DNA from: Teretinema zuelzerae
GTDB taxonomy: Bacteria; Spirochaetota; Spirochaetia; Treponematales; Treponemataceae
Direction: 5' to 3'
Length of the DNA: 64,000 bases
Assembly: GCF_021021555.1 (NCBI RefSeq)
Contig: NZ_JAINWA010000001.1
Span: 1,488,001-1,552,000 of the forward strand
Shown here: piece by piece, positions 52,297 to 61,468 of the stretch
Layout of the letters: each line of letters begins with the position of its first letter
How positions within the stretch are numbered: the stretch's first letter is position 1
Made by a program: the position numbers and the translations under genes
Notes under the pieces: generated by a model
What the model was told of the DNA's origin: nothing
The model's input: the letters and a program-made list of their open reading frames with translations, nothing else
Database searches by the model: none

Positions 52297-53518
52297 TCCG
52301 AAATTTTCCCTCACCGGCTTCGGATTAACTGCCCTCGTTTCCTCTATAGTTCTCGTATTGAACGGAGTTCTTCGCCAGGAGTTATTCTCGCTAATTTCTG
52401 CCGGAGCGCTCATTATTGCATTGACGATCTCGCTGTCTTCAACCGGGCTGCTCTTCATACTACTATCGGCGAACCGTTTTCATCCTTCTGATGCTTCATT
52501 GAATCGAATCTCTTTCTTCTTCCAGGCTTACAGAAAAACCGAATATTCAGCGGATGCATATGTTCCGTTTAAAAAAAGCATCACCGCTTTCTCCAGCAAA
52601 ACACCGTGGAATCAGCCGTTTTCTGCTCAAGGCAGAGAAATTTCACGCGGCGTCTATCTGCCCCGTTCAGACGCATATGCCTTTTACGATGTTTTTTCTT
52701 TTTTTTGCGTAACAGTTCCCCTCCCAGAACAACTCTTTCCGTCAGCCTTCAGCATTCCGCCGCGGAAGGAGGCATCAGGATCTCGCGTCGTCGGCGATTC
52801 CAGATTCGCCCTGCCAACAGGAACAAGCCTCTTTCATCGTTCCAGCGAGCTGGTAGAAAACAGACTCTATCATCCCGGCGACGATCCTCGAAAAATAAAC
52901 TGGAAGCAATACGCTCATTCAGGATCCCTCATACTCAGAGAAGGCGAATTGCTTCCGCCGCCTGATACGCGAATCGCCGTGTTATTTCAGGGAATGGGAG
53001 GAAGACGCGTTTCAAAACTCGACGCGGCCCGCCACGATATGCTTATTGATCGCGTGCACTGGTTGTGCGAAGATTTATTGTTGCGGGGGTATCCGTTGCG
53101 GATTGTCGTACGAGATGCGCATGCAATTCATGGATTCACGCAAACGAATATTGACTTGCATCAACCGAACCCTTCAGCGCTTTTAGAACGATTGCTTTCT
53201 TATCCGCGTTTGCAGGATCCTCCGTTGCGCCAGGAAGACATACAGACCCTGTTTCCTTCGCAATCAACCATTTTTATCGTTACCCCGGAGAAATCAGGGC
53301 CGGTTTTGCCTCTTTCTTTTCCTGCGAACACGAAGATATCGTTAGTCACAGGACCTGCAAGCGCAACGAAATCAAGCACAACCTCTTTCATCGCGATAAT
53401 TAAGCACGTGTTCTTAAAATCTGAGCGCACATGCGCTTCTACTAAAAAACGAAATACACAATTAAATCGTTTTACAAGCACGATGAAGGAGAACGGAATC
53501 AGTGCATACATTCTGTAA
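52280..53518 (+). CDS. DUF58-family membrane protein
   Basis: Protein of 412 residues. Two N-terminal hydrophobic helices (about 12-62), then a soluble part with the DUF58 signature YHPGDDPRKINWKQYAHSG. The C-terminal 180 residues resemble a von Willebrand-A-like fold. Usual partner of MoxR. It overlaps the next gene by 17 bases. Confidence 0.92.
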   Translation: MIRLHNPKFSLTGFGLTALVSSIVLVLNGVLRQELFSLISAGALIIALTISLSSTGLLFILLSANRFHPSDASLNRISFFFQAYRKTEYSADAYVPFKKSITAFSSKTPWNQPFSAQGREISRGVYLPRSDAYAFYDVFSFFCVTVPLPEQLFPSAFSIPPRKEASGSRVVGDSRFALPTGTSLFHRSSELVENRLYHPGDDPRKINWKQYAHSGSLILREGELLPPPDTRIAVLFQGMGGRRVSKLDAARHDMLIDRVHWLCEDLLLRGYPLRIVVRDAHAIHGFTQTNIDLHQPNPSALLERLLSYPRLQDPPLRQEDIQTLFPSQSTIFIVTPEKSGPVLPLSFPANTKISLVTGPASATKSSTTSFIAIIKHVFLKSERTCASTKKRNTQLNRFTSTMKENGISAYIL

Positions 53519-56500
53519 ACCGATACTAGAACGCTTCCTTCACTTTATATCGTTATCGGTTCTAGCTGCAGTTTTTCTCCTTGAATATCAAGACATCCTC
53601 TCGGTTCCAGCCGTAATCGCAACGCTCGCCGCACTCATATGCGCGGCGCATGCGTTTCCCCATTCGAAAATTAGAACCGAAGCGGTTTTTATTCTCCGCG
53701 CGGCGGAAGTCCTTGCCCTTCTCGCAGTACCGGCCTTGCCGTCACTTTTCAACGCCCCTCTTGATTACAACCGTTTTTATACATATTACAGCACGGCCTT
53801 CCCGGTCGTTCTATTCTCTTCTTTTTTCGTCGTACTGCTCACGCAATTCTGGATCCGCTTCATTCGCTTTAGATCATATGAACCGCTTATGCTTCTTTTA
53901 CTCGCCGCCCTTATTTTTTATCCGGACTCCGGCTTTCACATGAACGTTTTCTCTCATCCTGTATATAAGTCCCTGTTCGCAGTCTTTTTTGTGTTTCTGC
54001 AAACTTTACGAATATTTCTATCGCGAAACTATTCATGCAAAAACGCATGTATGTTTTTGCTATCGTTGTTGATATACATTCTTCTTTCGTTCATCATCAT
54101 ACAAAAGCACAATACGTCCGCATCAATTAATAACGGCGGGTTGATTCAACCCAAACTGTTTCAGTTCGATTTTTCCAGGTTTCTTTCGCTGGAAAACGAA
54201 ATCAGCCTTAACGACAATCTTGTTTTAATCGCCCATGTTCCTCAAGAATACGAATCGCTGTTTCTGCGCCGCCTCTATCTTTCCGGATGGGATTCGCAAA
54301 AAGGCTTTTTCGATGCCGATGTTCCAGGAGAGGCGGGGCAAATCAAAACCGTCTCAGACTATTCAGCCGATCCTGAAACCCCCGATTTTGCATTCAGAGA
54401 ACAAGTTTCCCAGGAAATTTTCACCGTAAATATCGATCCGAAAGCCCTTATCGCGTTTGATTATCCCGTTGCTGTCGAACCCTATCGAATATGGAACACC
54501 GCTTCATTCTCCGGCGCGTATAAAACAGACAGCATGGTTTCAGGATTTTTCCCGTTTGAGCTGTATTCTGTTCGAACACCGTCAAGAGAGAGCTCAGAAG
54601 GTCTTTCAACCCAAGCCTTCGACTTTTACACCTCGATCGACGATGAAACCAGAAAACTTGTCGAACCTGTCGCAAAAAAAATTACAGAAAACGCCGTATC
54701 GTATTACGATATGATACTCGCCGTTACTTCTTATTTTCACGACGGCGACTTCCGGTACTCGCTGAAACCCGGCATCTCTCCGGACGGAAATCAACTCGCT
54801 TATTTTCTCGATACAGCGAAAAAAGGATATTGCACGTATTTCGCTTTTTCCATGGCGCTCATGCTTCGTTCGCTGGATATTCCCGCCCGCGTCGCGGCAG
54901 GCTTTTTCCTGGAACCCGGTTTAGGGCGCATGAATTATTATCCCGTTCGATCGAATATGGCACATGCATGGGTGGAAGTCTATTTTCCAGAGTACGGATG
55001 GATTTCCTTCGATCCGACTACCTCGATCGTCGCGGAAGGCGAAGAGGTCGCCGTCGATTCGTCCGCTGGTGAAGATTCCTTTACTTCTTTGCTCGAAGAA
55101 ATTCTTACTAATAGAGAGTTCTTGATCCGGGACGGACTTGATGCCGTACAACCGGAAACAGAATCTGATATTCGAGCCTTTCTGAAAACAGCGTATTCTC
55201 ACAAAGAATATATTGTACTGTTTATAGCTCTGCTGATTTGCATCGTTTCTGTTTTCTTCTACGTCCTGCTTCCGCTTCTCGTTATAACATATTCGCGAAA
55301 CAACAGGAAAAAAATTCTGACTATGTACGCTTTGATCGCACGAAAGTCTGTATTCTACGCAGTGGATACGACATCTGATGAGTTTCGGGCGCTTGTTTCA
55401 TTAAAGCAAAAAGCCCTGTATTCTCAAAGATGCGATTCTGAGGACGCTGATGTGGCTCGGTCTCTTTTCAGAAAGCTTCGAAAAAAAAGAATCAGCCTGT
55501 ATTCCAGGACAATCGCATGCGTCCTGTTGTTCATTTTTATCATGCAGTCCCGCGTCTCCGCACAGGATGTGCAAACAACGCAAGACGACACGCAGGAAAC
55601 AGTCTTGCTTAAACAGTCTCAAGAAGCGATCGACAACGAAAACTGGGATACGGCCGTATCGCTTCTCCAAACCGGTAAAAAAAAGCATTCGGGAAACGGA
55701 GAATTCGCCTATTTGCTCGGCACCGTTTACTTTAATCAGAAGCTCTATTCAACGGCATATAAGGAGCTTCTCCTTTCATATGAAACCGGTAATCGCTCAA
55801 CCGATATCTACAGCCTTTTGGCAGACTCTGCCGGCTATCTGAATAAGGACGAAGAAGCCCTAAAATGGATTACGCTCCATCTTGATACGAATTCACAGGA
55901 TATGTTTGCCTGGTCTACGTACGGCTGGTTATGCTACAAAACGAATCGTTTCGAAGAAGGCATTAAAGCCCTTCACAGGGTATTGGAAACACACGGACCC
56001 GATATCAATGTATTTGCCAGCTTGGCGAATCTCTATACTGCGGAATTCAATTATCCCGAAGCAAGAAAATACTACACATCCGCAATCGAATTAGCGGAAG
56101 AGCGGGATCAGAACTATTTAGCCGCTATTTATTACTACAATAGATCTATTCTGGAAGAAGTTTTTTATAATTTCAAAGACGCCTACAGCGACACGATTAA
56201 TTCAATTCAAGCGATGCCCCGCTCATCGGGGTATCTGATGCAAGGCGAACTTTACCTGAGAAAGCTGGAATATAAGGCGGCTTACAGCAGTTATTTAACG
56301 GCATGGAACGCCGATTCAAGTCCTCTTCCCTCGCTCGGCTTGGCGGAGACGCTTCTTTTATCAGGATACCCGAATGAGGCGTTAAATTATTTAACCCACA
56401 TTGTACATAAAACAGATGAGACCTGGATCGCTCATTACGGAACCACTCAAGATCAATTTCAAGCCGATCTGGCCCAGTTGACTCGAGATTGCTACGCGTA

Positions 56501-57308
56501 TTTGAAAAATCTTGAAAAACGGAAAATTGTCCACAGTTTGTCCACATTTTATAATCGACAGATACATATTCTTCAATATGCATGGAACGAATGGAGAAGC
56601 GATGCGGCGTACAGACAAGCTACGCAAAAAGTCGCTCGATATTACGAGAAGAAAGCATACTCCGAAACCATCTCTTCAGGGCAGGAACTGTATCTGCATA
56701 GCTTCTACTACCAGACGTTCAAGCCGCATTACAAATCAGCGATTAAACATCTGCATAGAGCAAAAGCGCTTGAAACACAGTACATTCCTCTTTCAAATCC
56801 CTCTTATCTATTCGAAGAAGGGTTGTTATCACGCAAAACAGAGCTGTTGGAGCAAGCAATTCGCTCTTTTGATCCCGTTTGGGAGGTGAAATATCGATCT
56901 GAGGCTCTTTCGCATCTTCTATCTCGCATAAAAAACCGCAAATCGCGGGAATACGCGCAACTAAGTTTGGCACTTTTTAATATCAGGCCGAGCGCCTTTT
57001 CATTCCATGCTATAGCCTTCCCTGTACGAGTAGAATATACAGATTTTTCCCTAAATCGAAATACGCTTCCGTACAGACTTTCACGAACCTTAACACAAGC
57101 AGGATTTTACAAATCCGACAATTCGCCTTTTATTCTGTCGATTCAATACTCCGAAGAGGACTTTTTTGTGCAGTTAAAAAATGAAAACAACAATAACACA
57201 CTTTTTACACAAGTTTTCCACAATTCAAGCCATTCTAGTGATTTCTACAGCCAGGTTATCAACATGTTATCCACATCGCTGTTTCGCTCAGATTTGGGGA
57301 TTCAATAA
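53502..57308 (+). CDS. Transglutaminase-like (TgpA-type) protein fused to TPR domain
   Basis: Protein of 1268 residues. About six membrane helices (about 10-205), a large periplasmic part with a transglutaminase core (Cys in KGYCTYFAF, about 445; His in MAHAWVEVYF, about 487; Asp in SFDPTTS, about 504), a helix (about 569-594), a cytoplasmic linker, a signal-peptide-like helix (about 670-690, ending SRVSAQD), then TPR-type helical repeats (from about 705) and a C-terminal region of about 250 residues that I do not recognise. The start is GTG at 53502 with AAGGAG upstream. The TPR half would lie in the periplasm. It is much longer than a normal TgpA. Confidence 0.9.
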   Translation: MHTFCKPILERFLHFISLSVLAAVFLLEYQDILSVPAVIATLAALICAAHAFPHSKIRTEAVFILRAAEVLALLAVPALPSLFNAPLDYNRFYTYYSTAFPVVLFSSFFVVLLTQFWIRFIRFRSYEPLMLLLLAALIFYPDSGFHMNVFSHPVYKSLFAVFFVFLQTLRIFLSRNYSCKNACMFLLSLLIYILLSFIIIQKHNTSASINNGGLIQPKLFQFDFSRFLSLENEISLNDNLVLIAHVPQEYESLFLRRLYLSGWDSQKGFFDADVPGEAGQIKTVSDYSADPETPDFAFREQVSQEIFTVNIDPKALIAFDYPVAVEPYRIWNTASFSGAYKTDSMVSGFFPFELYSVRTPSRESSEGLSTQAFDFYTSIDDETRKLVEPVAKKITENAVSYYDMILAVTSYFHDGDFRYSLKPGISPDGNQLAYFLDTAKKGYCTYFAFSMALMLRSLDIPARVAAGFFLEPGLGRMNYYPVRSNMAHAWVEVYFPEYGWISFDPTTSIVAEGEEVAVDSSAGEDSFTSLLEEILTNREFLIRDGLDAVQPETESDIRAFLKTAYSHKEYIVLFIALLICIVSVFFYVLLPLLVITYSRNNRKKILTMYALIARKSVFYAVDTTSDEFRALVSLKQKALYSQRCDSEDADVARSLFRKLRKKRISLYSRTIACVLLFIFIMQSRVSAQDVQTTQDDTQETVLLKQSQEAIDNENWDTAVSLLQTGKKKHSGNGEFAYLLGTVYFNQKLYSTAYKELLLSYETGNRSTDIYSLLADSAGYLNKDEEALKWITLHLDTNSQDMFAWSTYGWLCYKTNRFEEGIKALHRVLETHGPDINVFASLANLYTAEFNYPEARKYYTSAIELAEERDQNYLAAIYYYNRSILEEVFYNFKDAYSDTINSIQAMPRSSGYLMQGELYLRKLEYKAAYSSYLTAWNADSSPLPSLGLAETLLLSGYPNEALNYLTHIVHKTDETWIAHYGTTQDQFQADLAQLTRDCYAYLKNLEKRKIVHSLSTFYNRQIHILQYAWNEWRSDAAYRQATQKVARYYEKKAYSETISSGQELYLHSFYYQTFKPHYKSAIKHLHRAKALETQYIPLSNPSYLFEEGLLSRKTELLEQAIRSFDPVWEVKYRSEALSHLLSRIKNRKSREYAQLSLALFNIRPSAFSFHAIAFPVRVEYTDFSLNRNTLPYRLSRTLTQAGFYKSDNSPFILSIQYSEEDFFVQLKNENNNNTLFTQVFHNSSHSSDFYSQVINMLSTSLFRSDLGIQ
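56527..57275 (+). repeat. Cluster of DnaA-box-like 9-mers inside the transglutaminase/TPR gene
   Basis: On one strand: TTGTCCACA at 56527 and 56538 (11 bases apart), TTTTACACA near 57203, TTTTCCACA at 57214 and perfect TTATCCACA at 57267. Most differ from TTATNCACA by one or two bases. Confidence 0.35.
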
Positions 57309-57342
57309 AAAAGGCTGTCCAGCAAGTTACTGCCAGACAGCC
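57307..57342 (-). terminator. Terminator after the dual immunophilin gene
   Basis: GGCTGTC (57313-57319) pairs with GACAGCC (57336-57342). On the minus strand it is followed by six T. It shares the AAAGGCTGTCC arm with the terminator at 5641. Confidence 0.8.
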
Positions 57343-57367
57343 CCTCAAAAGGTATCTCTGCTTCGTT

Positions 57368-58453
57368 TTACTTAATTTCTAAAAGCTCGAGATCGAAAGC
57401 GATGAAACTGTTGCCGGGAATCACTCCGCCGGCACCTCTCGCTCCGTATGCCAGCTCGGGAGGGATTACGATGGTTCGTTTTTCATTCTTTTTCATTTCA
57501 AGCGCTTGCGAGTCGAAACCGGGGATAAGCTGTCCGCGTCCGACCTGGAATTCAAGCGGTGCGTGCATGTCGGAATCGTCGAATACGGTTCCGTCCAGCA
57601 AGTATCCCTTATATTTCATTTTAAGGGTTTGTCCTACCTGGACGCCGGCGCCGGATCCTTCCTTCGTGATGTGATAATAGACACCGGACGCAGACTGCTT
57701 CGCGGCGGGCCATTTCTTCATGATCGCATCGACGACGCTTTTTCTGGATTGCTCCAACATCGCTTTTTCTCTTGAAGCAGTGCCTTCAAGATATGCATTG
57801 AAATCGGCCTGTGTAGCGGAAAAAGCCTTCGCGGCTTCGCCGTTTCTAAGGATTTTAACCGACACGATTTTATCTCCGCCTGCAATAAGATTCACGACAT
57901 CCTGGCCTTCCCGAACTTTTCCGAAAACAGTGTGCTTTCCGTCAAGCCAGGGAGTCGGCACATGGGTGATGAAAAACTGGCTGCCGTTTGTACCGGGACC
58001 CGCGTTCGCCATGGAAAGGGTTCCAGGCGCATCGTGTTTCAAACTCGGCACGATTTCATCCGGGAACCTATAACCGGGATTTCCGGAACCTGTACCTGCA
58101 GGATCTCCGCCCTGGATCATGAAATCTTTGATAACCCGGTGAAAAGTCAAACCGTTATAAAAAGGTTTTCCGGAGGCAGCATCGAGGGTTCCTTCGGCTA
58201 GACCGACAAAATTACACACAGTAAGCGGCGTCTTGTCGTAATAAAGTTCGAGAACGATTGTTCCTTTCGACGTTTCCATTATTGCAAACACGCCATCGTC
58301 TTGAATGGCTGCAATATTCGTAGAATTCGACATCTTGTACATTTCTCCTGTTGTGGCGTTTTTACCGCCGAAAAATATAGCGGCTGCGGTTGCGCTGCCG
58401 ACCAATAAAACTAGCAGACCGATTACGATCAATAACCGACTCTTTTTGCTCAT
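57368..58453 (-). CDS. Dual immunophilin: cyclophilin-FKBP fusion peptidyl-prolyl isomerase
   Basis: Protein of 361 residues. An N-terminal membrane helix or uncleaved signal (about 5-28), a cyclophilin domain (about 55-210; [38 protein letters not shown]) and a C-terminal FKBP domain (about 265-361; [39 protein letters not shown]). Both active sites look complete. Such cyclophilin-first fusions are known from Treponema denticola. Likely a periplasmic folding enzyme. It starts 3 bases after the glpK stop. Confidence 0.94.
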   Translation of the reverse strand: MSKKSRLLIVIGLLVLLVGSATAAAIFFGGKNATTGEMYKMSNSTNIAAIQDDGVFAIMETSKGTIVLELYYDKTPLTVCNFVGLAEGTLDAASGKPFYNGLTFHRVIKDFMIQGGDPAGTGSGNPGYRFPDEIVPSLKHDAPGTLSMANAGPGTNGSQFFITHVPTPWLDGKHTVFGKVREGQDVVNLIAGGDKIVSVKILRNGEAAKAFSATQADFNAYLEGTASREKAMLEQSRKSVVDAIMKKWPAAKQSASGVYYHITKEGSGAGVQVGQTLKMKYKGYLLDGTVFDDSDMHAPLEFQVGRGQLIPGFDSQALEMKKNEKRTIVIPPELAYGARGAGGVIPGNSFIAFDLELLEIK

Positions 58454-58456
58454 GCG

Positions 58457-59953
58457 TTAATACTCCCTCGTGGCGTAAATCGCTTTATGCCACAATGTAA
58501 TCCTTTTTTCTCTTTCTTCAAGTTTCATCGACGGTTCATACCGGCATTTAATTTGCCAGTTTCGGGAGATATCTTCAAGACTTTCCCAAAATCCGCACTT
58601 CAATCCTGCCAAGTACGCGACGCCCAACGCGGTTATTTCAGCGATTTCAGGCAGCAATACTGGCACTCCTGATATGTCGGCCTGAAACTGCATCAAAAAC
58701 TGGTTCGCCGTGGCGCCGCCGTCTGCTTTCAAAACTTCGATCTTGTGACCGCAGTCTGCGCTCATGGAAGACAGCAAGTCCTCTGATTGGTACGCTATGC
58801 TTTCAAGAGCGGCACGGACGATGTGGGCCCGGCCCGAACCTCTGCTCAAACCCATGATGGAACCGCGGGCGTCGGGATCCCAATACGGAGCGCCCAGACC
58901 TACGAAGGCGGGCACTAAAAACACCCCGTTCGTATCCGAAACGGATTTCGCCAATTGTTCCGATTCCGCGGCTGACGAAAGAAGATGAACCTCGTCGCGA
59001 AGCCATTGTATTACCGCTCCTGCAATGAATACAGAGCCTTCAAGTGCATACGTCGTTTGATTTCCTATTTTCCATGCGATGGTCGTCAACAGATTGTTTT
59101 TCGACCATACCGGCGCGGAGCCTGTATTCAACAAGGTAAAACAGCCCGTGCCATAGGTGTTCTTGGCCATTCCCGGCTCGAAGCACGTATGGCCGAACAA
59201 GGCCGCCTGCTGGTCGCCGGCGACTCCCTGGATAGGAATTTCTCTCCCGAAATACTTTTGATCCGTATATCCGAAATCGTCCGAACTGGCTAAAACCTTC
59301 GGCAATACCTGAACAGGAATTCCTAAAATAGATAACAGAACCGGATCCCATTTTTGTTCTTTAATATTGAACAAAAGGGTCCGGGATGCGTTTGTAACGT
59401 CTGTAACATGATTTCCCGTCAATTTCCATAAAAGCCAAGAATCAATGGTTCCAAACAAAATCTCGCCGTTTTCTGCCAAGGCTTTCAGGCCGGGAATCTC
59501 TCTAAAAAGCCAACACAGTTTGGTTCCGGAAAAATACGGATCAAGCCTCAATCCGGTTCGAGAGCGGAATTCCTCTTCCAAGCCTGCGTCGATCAATTCT
59601 TCGCATATCTGATTCGACCTGCGGCATTGCCACACAATAGCTTTATATACCGGTTTTCCGCTGTCTTTATCCCATACGACTACGGTTTCGCGTTGATTCG
59701 TAATACCGATGGATACAATTTCAGCAGGATCGATAGATGCCGCGGCGATAGCTTCGCGAGCGACTGCTAACTGTGAGTCCCAGATCTCGACGGCATCATG
59801 CTCGACCCATCCCGGTTCGGGATAGTACTGAGAAAAATCTCGCTGCGAGCTGGATACGATTCGTCCTGAGTGATCGAACAAAATCGCTCTCGAAGATGTC
59901 GTTCCCTGATCAAGAGATAAAATGTATCCGGATTTTTCAGTTTTCATAGGCAT
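58457..59953 (-). CDS. glpK: Glycerol kinase
   Basis: Phosphorylates glycerol with ATP. The 498 residues show the FGGY kinase fold: SLDQGTTSSRAILFD at the N-terminus, SIGITNQRETVVVWD, GLRLDPYFSGTKLCWL, GVAGDQQAALFG, and KADGGATANQFLMQFQADI. Starts at 59953 or 59947 (both ATG; neither has a clear ribosome site) and overlaps the upstream gene by 11-17 bases, so translation is coupled. No glpF or glpD in the window. Confidence 0.97.
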   Translation of the reverse strand: MPMKTEKSGYILSLDQGTTSSRAILFDHSGRIVSSSQRDFSQYYPEPGWVEHDAVEIWDSQLAVAREAIAAASIDPAEIVSIGITNQRETVVVWDKDSGKPVYKAIVWQCRRSNQICEELIDAGLEEEFRSRTGLRLDPYFSGTKLCWLFREIPGLKALAENGEILFGTIDSWLLWKLTGNHVTDVTNASRTLLFNIKEQKWDPVLLSILGIPVQVLPKVLASSDDFGYTDQKYFGREIPIQGVAGDQQAALFGHTCFEPGMAKNTYGTGCFTLLNTGSAPVWSKNNLLTTIAWKIGNQTTYALEGSVFIAGAVIQWLRDEVHLLSSAAESEQLAKSVSDTNGVFLVPAFVGLGAPYWDPDARGSIMGLSRGSGRAHIVRAALESIAYQSEDLLSSMSADCGHKIEVLKADGGATANQFLMQFQADISGVPVLLPEIAEITALGVAYLAGLKCGFWESLEDISRNWQIKCRYEPSMKLEEREKRITLWHKAIYATREY

Positions 59954-60722
59954 TTATGAACCAATCATACAATGCTATAGAACGGGTTGAAAAGGATGAA
60001 TTTAATTTTTTTTCCAATCCCGGTATTTCAGGAACTTTAACATGAGTACAGCCGTACACCAGCAAATAATCGCCAAGATCGTGCACCACAAGAGACACTT
60101 TCATCCGCTCCGGTCCTACGACCGTTACGAACGATATTTTTAAGGGATCTACATTCGTTGAGGTAAGAGAGACCGCTGTCGGCGTTGCTCGATACGAGTA
60201 CTTATACAGATACTCGCCAAAGGTTTTATCCTTTTGAACAGCCAAAATTTGTTGCCCATCGATATCGGCGCTGATCGGATCTGCTATCCGGTTTCGGTTT
60301 GCAGCCGAATCGACGGCATAGGAATTCTCATAGAGAACCCGCATGGCATCACGGCTCGTGGAAAAATATTCAATGCCCTCAAGAGTCGAAAGGCTTCTTA
60401 ATATTATCCCGGTTTTCTCAACAGATTTTTCAATGTTTCCGGAAAGATTCGAATCCTTCTTCTTATACAAAAAAAGAGATTCGATCAGCAGATTGTCGTT
60501 CGGATCAATGGATTTGGATATTTCCGAGGACGGCGAAAGGGCCGGGGCCAAAGCGGTATGCAAAGGAGATTCGCGATATACCGTCCTCAGAATTCTGCCG
60601 TCTTTAACGAGAGTAGAAGCTACAGATCCGGGAAGAACAGATTCAAGCCCTTGAATCTGTTCTCCGGCAAGAAAAGAAACGCTTCCGATGCATAAAAGGG
60701 AAGCCAGAACAAGAATTCTCAC
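59937..60722 (-). CDS. Exported protein of unknown function
   Basis: Protein of 261 residues. A short signal peptide (LVLASLLCIGSVSFLAGEQ) and a soluble beta-rich mature part with no cysteine ligand set or enzymatic motif. The start is GTG at 60722 in a GTGA overlap with jag. I have seen similar treponemal proteins but know no function. Likely periplasmic. Confidence 0.75.
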   Translation of the reverse strand: MRILVLASLLCIGSVSFLAGEQIQGLESVLPGSVASTLVKDGRILRTVYRESPLHTALAPALSPSSEISKSIDPNDNLLIESLFLYKKKDSNLSGNIEKSVEKTGIILRSLSTLEGIEYFSTSRDAMRVLYENSYAVDSAANRNRIADPISADIDGQQILAVQKDKTFGEYLYKYSYRATPTAVSLTSTNVDPLKISFVTVVGPERMKVSLVVHDLGDYLLVYGCTHVKVPEIPGLEKKLNSSFSTRSIALYDWFINAYEN

Positions 60723-61444
60723 CTTCCGCCCTTATAAAAAACGCGTACCTGCTTGTAGAGTCCTTCGCCTTCGCTCTTTGTATCTACATCTCCGATATCG
60801 TTGAGGGTTGTATGGATAAGTCTGCGTTCGAACGGATTCATGGGTTCAAGAAGCATCGAACCCCGAGTAGTTCTCACTCTATCCGCAGTGCTGTATGCAA
60901 GCCTCACCAGAGACTCCTCGCGCCTGATGCGGTAGTTTTCCGAATCAAGAATAATGCGGGTTTCTTCATGGCCCAGTCTTCCGGCGTAAACATTTGCCAG
61001 AAGCTGAAGCGCGTCCAGGTTTTTGCCTTTTCTTCCGATCAGGATAGATGAACTCTTTGAAGATAAACGCAGTCCGATTTTTCTTTCTTCGCGGGACATG
61101 ATATCGACTGTCACATCGTATCCCATCTTCCGCACGACCGAAGCGATAAAATCGATCATCGATTTTTCAAAATCGTTTTTCGGAAGAGGATCCTGAAACA
61201 AATTCTTTCCCTTGGGAACTGAACCGTCGAATTCAGGATCGATGCGCTCGTTTTTATCCGGCGAATAGCTTTTTGCGTTCGAATCGCTGGTATGAACGCG
61301 GATTTTAACAAAACCTTTCTTAAAAATGCCTGTTTTCTGTGATTCGAGAATTTCAACGTCGAATTGGTCTTTTTCAAGACCTAATTCGCTTGCGGCTAGT
61401 TCAATAGCCTCTTTTTCTGTTTTTCCTTCAAATTCGTATGTCAT
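60719..61444 (-). CDS. jag: Jag/KhpB RNA-binding protein
   Basis: About 241 residues. N-terminal Jag domain (EFEGKTEKEAIELAASELGL), a linker, KH domain (IGRKGKNLDALQLLANVYAG) and R3H domain (NPFERRLIHTTLND). Regulates cell elongation/division via RNA in Gram-positives. Placed as usual directly after yidC. The ATG at 61444 has AGGAG 7 bases upstream. Confidence 0.95.
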   Translation of the reverse strand: MTYEFEGKTEKEAIELAASELGLEKDQFDVEILESQKTGIFKKGFVKIRVHTSDSNAKSYSPDKNERIDPEFDGSVPKGKNLFQDPLPKNDFEKSMIDFIASVVRKMGYDVTVDIMSREERKIGLRLSSKSSSILIGRKGKNLDALQLLANVYAGRLGHEETRIILDSENYRIRREESLVRLAYSTADRVRTTRGSMLLEPMNPFERRLIHTTLNDIGDVDTKSEGEGLYKQVRVFYKGGR

Positions 61445-61468
61445 ATTCACGCTCCTGGCGAATTAATG

